Assembly: GCF_004168285.1 (NCBI RefSeq)
Contig: NZ_SEWF01000013.1
Location: forward strand, 62,001 to 126,000
DNA length: 64,000 bases
Direction of reading: 5' to 3'
Origin: Emticicia agri
GTDB lineage: Bacteria; Bacteroidota; Bacteroidia; Cytophagales; Spirosomataceae
Within the stretch, counting starts at the first letter, position 1. Each line of letters opens with the position of its first letter. The translations under genes were made by a program, and so were the position numbers. The notes under the pieces are model-generated. The model ran no database searches. It worked only from the letters and a program-made list of their open reading frames with translations, and was not told the origin of the DNA. Positions 59,853-64,000 of the stretch are shown one piece after another.

Positions 59853-60986
59853 ATGTCATTCAAAAATATTTGTTTTTTCGGCTTATCTGTGCTTCTACTG
59901 ATGTCTTATAATAGCTATTCACAAGGAAACGATTATTACCTGATAGTGGGTACATACACCAACAAAGGAAGCGATGGTATGTATGTTTATAAATTTAATA
60001 CCCAGACAGGAGATTTTTCGGCTATGATAGATAAAACCAGTGGCCTTAAAAACCCTACGTTTTTAGATGTGGCTCCCAACCACAAATTTATATATGCCGT
60101 AGGTGAAACACAAGACGGTACCGTAAATGCCTATGGTTTTGATAATAAAACAGGAAAACTTACCAAACTGAATACCCAGTCAGCCGAAGGAGGTAGCCCA
60201 TGCCATATCTCTATTGACAAAACAGGCCAATGGGCATTGGTTGGAAACTATATGGGAGGAAACCTGACTGTATTACCTATTCAGAAAGACGGGACTTTGG
60301 GCAAACCTACACAAACAATTAACCACGAAGGAAAAGGAGTAAATACAAGCCGCCAGGAAAAGCCACATGTACATTCGGTAAATATAGCACCTAACAATGT
60401 AGATGTATTTGTGCCGGACCTGGGTATAGATAAAATTGTAAGCTATAAACTGAATGCAAAAACAGGAAACTTGACTGTTGGAAACCCTGCCGCCACAAAA
60501 ACCGCTAATGGGGCAGGTCCTCGCCATTTTACAATTCACCCGAATGGTAAATGGGCTTATGTTATTCAGGAATTAAATTACACGGTAACCGCTTATGATT
60601 ATGCCAATGGCGCATTAAAGGAAATACAAACCATTTCTACCTTACCCTCTGACTACAAAGGCAATAATTCGTGTGCGGATATTCATATTTCGGCAGATGG
60701 TAAGTTTTTGTATGGCTCAAATCGTTTTTATGACCATCTGGTAGTTTATAGCATAGACCAGAAAACGGGTAAATTGACGTACATCAAGAACGAACCCGTT
60801 TTAGGCAAAACCCCTCGCAATTTTATGATTGACCCAAGCGGTCAATGGGTATTAGTCGCCAATCAGGATAGTGACAATATCGTTGTCTTTAAAAGAGATG
60901 CCGAAAAAGGAACTTTAACCCCGACAGGTAAAGAACTCAAAGTGTCAATGCCTGTTTGTTTGAAGATGATAAAGGTGGATAAATAA
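59853..60986 (+). CDS. Exported lactonase-family beta-propeller (Pgl-like)
   Basis: A 377-residue protein of the seven-bladed beta-propeller lactonase family (6-phosphogluconolactonase/carboxymuconate cyclase type). A signal peptide (LSVLLLMSYNSYSQ) precedes blades such as YLIVGTYTNKGSDGMYVYKF, LKNPTFLDVAPNHKFIYAVG, GGSPCHISIDKTGQWALVGNY, GAGPRHFTIHPNGKWAYVI and KTPRNFMIDPSGQWVLVANQ. Export argues against a pentose-phosphate role; an extracytoplasmic lactone or sugar-derivative hydrolase is more likely. The substrate is unknown. Confidence 0.9.
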   Translation: MSFKNICFFGLSVLLLMSYNSYSQGNDYYLIVGTYTNKGSDGMYVYKFNTQTGDFSAMIDKTSGLKNPTFLDVAPNHKFIYAVGETQDGTVNAYGFDNKTGKLTKLNTQSAEGGSPCHISIDKTGQWALVGNYMGGNLTVLPIQKDGTLGKPTQTINHEGKGVNTSRQEKPHVHSVNIAPNNVDVFVPDLGIDKIVSYKLNAKTGNLTVGNPAATKTANGAGPRHFTIHPNGKWAYVIQELNYTVTAYDYANGALKEIQTISTLPSDYKGNNSCADIHISADGKFLYGSNRFYDHLVVYSIDQKTGKLTYIKNEPVLGKTPRNFMIDPSGQWVLVANQDSDNIVVFKRDAEKGTLTPTGKELKVSMPVCLKMIKVDK

Positions 60987-61021
60987 AATGAGAGAGGGCT
61001 GACAACAGCCCTCTCTCATTT
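60986..61021. terminator. Bidirectional terminator
   Basis: AAATGAGAGAGGGCTG and CAGCCCTCTCTCATTT form a perfect 16-bp stem with a 4-nt loop. It overlaps the last base of the propeller gene and the last base of the convergent receptor gene. Confidence 0.92.
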
Positions 61022-63126
61022 TATAAATATATCCTCACATTCCCACCAACCTGCCAGTTTCGGGTAGGAGCAGGGTTGAAGAAACGATTACCTACCGGAT
61101 TTAAATCATTGCCGAGGCTGTATAATTGGTTTAGCAAATTATCGCCACCTACGTAAATATTGAGAGCCAGAGGTTTGAATGTTTGCTGATAACCTATTCT
61201 GGCGTTTAATAACCAATAACTATTGGCATAAACAGTGTTGGCATCATTTACAGGCAGGCGGTCGGTAAAATTAATGGTTGAGTTCAGGTAAAAACCGGGT
61301 TTGGTAGTCATGTCTAATCCTGATACCCAAATATTGCGAGGTACACCTGTCAGGCTTTTGCCCGATAAGTCTGTTTGTAGTTGCGTATAGTTTTTAAACT
61401 GGTAATCGGCCAAGGTATAGCTGGTAAAAAGCCGTACTTCATGAATGGCATGTGCTTCTGTGTTCCTCACCAACCAGCTATTTAATGAAATTTCCAGCCC
61501 ATTCTGTAAAGTACCTCCGGCATTGGTAAAGATTTCGCTTCCTGCCTCGTCCACACGTCTCACAATAGTATTCTGTAAACGGAAGGCATAAGCGGTAGCA
61601 TCAAAAGATAACCGACGGTTAAACAGGTATCCTCTTGTACCTATTTCATAATTGATACCTCTTTCAGAAGCCAGTGAAGGTAAAAAGCTGGTACTTTGAT
61701 AACCTGCTATAAACTCATTTACCAAAGGCGGTGAGAAACCACTACTTATACTGGCAAAAATGGAAACTTTATCTTTAATTTTCTTCAATAAAGCTATGCG
61801 TGGTAAAAAAGCAGAAGGCAGAAATTTATCGATAGGCTTAATATTTGGCGCATCTGAAATCCTTAAAAAATCATACTTTACCCGGTTGTAACTTGCGCCA
61901 ATGGTAAGGATAAAATCTTGCGGCAGGTCTGTTTCTAACTGGGTGAACAGAAAATAACTCCACGACCCAACATTATCGTTGGTTTGTAAAGTATCTATTT
62001 TACCACCTCTGTTACCAAAATTTCTGATTACCCAGTCTGATTTCTGAAACTCTCCTCCAAATGTCAGGCGAGAAGGTAAATTACCTGTGCGAAAAGCATA
62101 AGTACTGCGTGTACGTCCGCCAAAAGTCTGTTCATTACGAATTTCGTAATTGGTAATAAAAGGATTCTGTAATTCCGAAAACATGCCATAGATAGCCGTT
62201 ACATTTGTCCAGCGTTCATTAAAACGATATTCCTGCGAAAGTCCTAAATTGAATAACTTCTGATAAATTCCTGCTTTTTGTGCAATTGGTCCGGGAATAA
62301 CAGGTGTAGACGGTCGAGCCGAACGAGGATTTGCATCCATTTGTGCCTGAGTAAGTCCTCCGGGCGTCTGATATTTCATATCAGAGTATAAAGCAGACAC
62401 ATTTAGTGTCTTATGAGACGAAACAAAGAAATTTGAACGCCAGCTTAATACATCTCTTACTAAAGCACTATTCTCTCGATACCCATCAGACTGGACATGT
62501 GCATAGCTCACAACCGAATTAATTTTTTCAGTAGCCAGATTCCAAGAAATGGCACGGTTGTGCAAACCATAGCTTCCCCAACCTAAGGATGTATTGATAT
62601 AACTTCTGGATTTTTCTTTAGCATTTTGAGAGGCATCGGCTTTATTACTACCAAGAAGTAATACACCACCAGTTCCTGCGCCATAAATGCTCCCCGCAGG
62701 CCCTTTGATTACCTCTATATTGCCCACAGTATTCATATCAATAGCATTCAGAAAGGTGTTGCCATTTCCATCAGTCAACGGAATATCGTTCCAGTAAATC
62801 TTTACATTACGAACACCAAAAGGCGAACGAATAGAACTACCTCTGATAGAAAGTCGATAACTTCCGGGAGAACGTTCTTCCATACGTACACCGGGCAAAG
62901 TATTAAAAACGGGTACTAAGGTAGTATTCTGGAATCGTTCAATGTCTTTAATAGTCAATACCCCAACCGATGCGGCTGTTTCGGTGAGTTTTCGGCCACT
63001 TTCAAAGCCTCTTACAATTACCTCACTTAGCTGTTTGGTAATGGTATCTGTCTCTGTTTCTTGTGCGAAAGAAGAAAGTGAAAGAGTAATAAGGAATAGA
63101 GAAATAGTAAAACTTTTAAATTTCAT
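61021..63126 (-). CDS. TonB-dependent outer-membrane receptor
   Basis: A 701-residue receptor. A signal peptide (MKFKSFTISLFLITLSLSSFAQ) is followed by a TonB-box-like LSEVIVRGFES. The plug domain has VPVFNTLPGVRMEERSPGSY, LSIRGSSIRSPFGVRNVKIYW and VIKGPAGSIYGAGTGGVLLL. A 22-strand barrel ends WQVGGNVRIYL. It lacks the N-terminal CarboxypepD_reg domain of SusC proteins, so it resembles siderophore/metal-chelate or cofactor receptors. The ligand is unknown. It lies 53 bp downstream of the comEC-like gene on the same strand. Confidence 0.94.
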   Translation of the reverse strand: MKFKSFTISLFLITLSLSSFAQETETDTITKQLSEVIVRGFESGRKLTETAASVGVLTIKDIERFQNTTLVPVFNTLPGVRMEERSPGSYRLSIRGSSIRSPFGVRNVKIYWNDIPLTDGNGNTFLNAIDMNTVGNIEVIKGPAGSIYGAGTGGVLLLGSNKADASQNAKEKSRSYINTSLGWGSYGLHNRAISWNLATEKINSVVSYAHVQSDGYRENSALVRDVLSWRSNFFVSSHKTLNVSALYSDMKYQTPGGLTQAQMDANPRSARPSTPVIPGPIAQKAGIYQKLFNLGLSQEYRFNERWTNVTAIYGMFSELQNPFITNYEIRNEQTFGGRTRSTYAFRTGNLPSRLTFGGEFQKSDWVIRNFGNRGGKIDTLQTNDNVGSWSYFLFTQLETDLPQDFILTIGASYNRVKYDFLRISDAPNIKPIDKFLPSAFLPRIALLKKIKDKVSIFASISSGFSPPLVNEFIAGYQSTSFLPSLASERGINYEIGTRGYLFNRRLSFDATAYAFRLQNTIVRRVDEAGSEIFTNAGGTLQNGLEISLNSWLVRNTEAHAIHEVRLFTSYTLADYQFKNYTQLQTDLSGKSLTGVPRNIWVSGLDMTTKPGFYLNSTINFTDRLPVNDANTVYANSYWLLNARIGYQQTFKPLALNIYVGGDNLLNQLYSLGNDLNPVGNRFFNPAPTRNWQVGGNVRIYL

Positions 63127-63179
63127 TAGATGTTAGAGTTAGAAGCTATGGCATTATTGATTGTAAAACTATTGAGATG

Positions 63180-64000
63180 CTATTGGCTGGTAATAGAATA
63201 AGCACCCACATCACGCAAGGCTACAAGATTTAAACGCAAACTATCTGCCTGATGTTTCAACTTTTCTACCAGATAGCTTTTATTGGACTCATCTATTATA
63301 ATCAAATCGGTTTGGAAGCCAGCAAAAGAAGGTGCCAGATTCCTGATAGCATTATTTGATAATAAAACATAATCTGCTTTGCCTTGTAAGGCACCTTTAA
63401 ACGGCTTTTGTAACCATACAATTTTCTTTCCCTCAAAATCTAAAAATGTCATGCCTTGTTTGTTGGTATAGGCTTCAATATTCAACAGATTCTGATTAGA
63501 AACACCCTGCTTGTCATAATAGTTTTTCAGATGAAAATTATATAGTTTTTTATTCCCAATCACATTTGAATCACCTAAAAATGCTACTGACTTTCCATCA
63601 AATACACTGATGCCTATTTGCTTGGGAATAAAATGAAACGTCAGTTGTTTTTGCCGACTTTGCTGATAATCTTCATAAATATTAAACAAAGCCAAACTAA
63701 CAAGCAATACTACTGAAACCCGCAAATACTTTAATTCGGAATGACGAAAAAATGCAATAATTAAAAAGATAACAGCATACCAGGCCAGTAATTCAGGTAC
63801 AGAAATGGAAAATCCTTTCAGCGTTGATAACGGCAACTTTTCGATAATAAAGGTAGTCTCGTTTAACAGATAGCATGACCATTTTAAAAGGCATGCAAAG
63901 AAAGTAGAGACAACAGGAAGCCACGAAAAAACAAGAAGTAATAAGCCCGCAGGCAAAATAAAAAAAGAAAAGAAAGCCACAAAAGGATTGGCAATCAGAA
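63180..64000 (-). CDS. ComEC/Rec2-family competence protein (partial, 3' part)
   Basis: The frame continues without a start past the right edge; the edge translates to LIANPFVAFFSFFILPAGLLLLV. This NPF-containing hydrophobic stretch is typical of the end of the ComEC membrane channel domain, which takes up DNA in natural transformation. About 100 residues of membrane segments are followed by a soluble C-terminal part (DYVLLSNNAIRNLAPSFAGF) in the position of the Bacteroidota ComEC C-terminal domain. No metallo-beta-lactamase motif is evident. An internal ATG at 63980 should not be taken as the start. Family assignment rests on the membrane part and is moderately sure. Confidence 0.75.
   Translation of the reverse strand, partial: LIANPFVAFFSFFILPAGLLLLVFSWLPVVSTFFACLLKWSCYLLNETTFIIEKLPLSTLKGFSISVPELLAWYAVIFLIIAFFRHSELKYLRVSVVLLVSLALFNIYEDYQQSRQKQLTFHFIPKQIGISVFDGKSVAFLGDSNVIGNKKLYNFHLKNYYDKQGVSNQNLLNIEAYTNKQGMTFLDFEGKKIVWLQKPFKGALQGKADYVLLSNNAIRNLAPSFAGFQTDLIIIDESNKSYLVEKLKHQADSLRLNLVALRDVGAYSITSQ

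Overview
The window reads as a chromosomal segment of a Bacteroidota bacterium, most likely of the order Cytophagales. The pointers are A/T-rich DNA of roughly 40% GC, TAnnTTTG-type -7 promoter boxes (several with TTTG about 20 bp upstream), few Shine-Dalgarno sequences, an 80-residue F1 epsilon subunit, LytTR/His_kinase signalling, many short lipoproteins and a TonB-dependent receptor. The genus is not established. No rRNA, tRNA, CRISPR array, prophage or classical insertion sequence was recognised.

Layout. 1-4.0 kb (minus): 5' part of a DsbD/CcdA-like transporter, cyclophilin, moaA, atpC-atpD. 4.4-6.4 kb (minus): an unrecognised small protein and a sugar-porter MFS protein. 6.5-8.1 kb (plus): recF and a stand-alone rpsJ with its own promoter and terminator. 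8.2-14.7 kb: a LytTR response regulator/sensor kinase pair divergent from an ABC ATPase and a 1199-residue permease fused to an M1 peptidase domain. 15-19.6 kb: pdhA, an SDR, mlaE-mlaF and an AraC regulator. 19.9-25.1 kb: leuC-leuD-leuA-leuB, interrupted between leuA and leuB by a GxxExxY gene enclosed in inverted repeats. 25-41.6 kb: cell-envelope and secreted functions (Skp/OmpH, MurE, GH78 rhamnosidase, M14 peptidase, MurF, S41 protease, lipoproteins) and an L-2-hydroxyglutarate oxidase. 41.9-46.6 kb: a co-directional block of a lipoprotein, a serpin, two paralogous mini-lipoproteins, an LVIVD-type lipoprotein and a putative barrel protein. 46.6-55 kb: housekeeping (kdsA, acpP-fabF-rnc, proB, tpiA) with small envelope genes. 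55-59.6 kb: a decarboxylase-acetyltransferase fusion and a compact DNA-alkylation-repair group. 59.8-64 kb: a lactonase-type beta-propeller, a TonB receptor and the 3' part of a ComEC/Rec2 homologue.

The most unusual material is between the genes. The leu region carries two related inverted repeats, one holding a GxxExxY (PD-(D/E)XK-like) gene whose first codons lie in the repeat, the other gene-free. Three intergenic regions share a quasi-palindromic repeat built on CTAAGATAACAAAGG arms. A GC-rich 17-mer (AAGCGRMCGNCGCNCGG) appears to have inserted into members of several different repeat families. Among proteins, the amino-acid decarboxylase/GNAT fusion, the N-Ada-like protein lacking the methyl-acceptor cysteine beside an Oxygenase-NA protein, and the serpin/lipoprotein block deserve the closest look.
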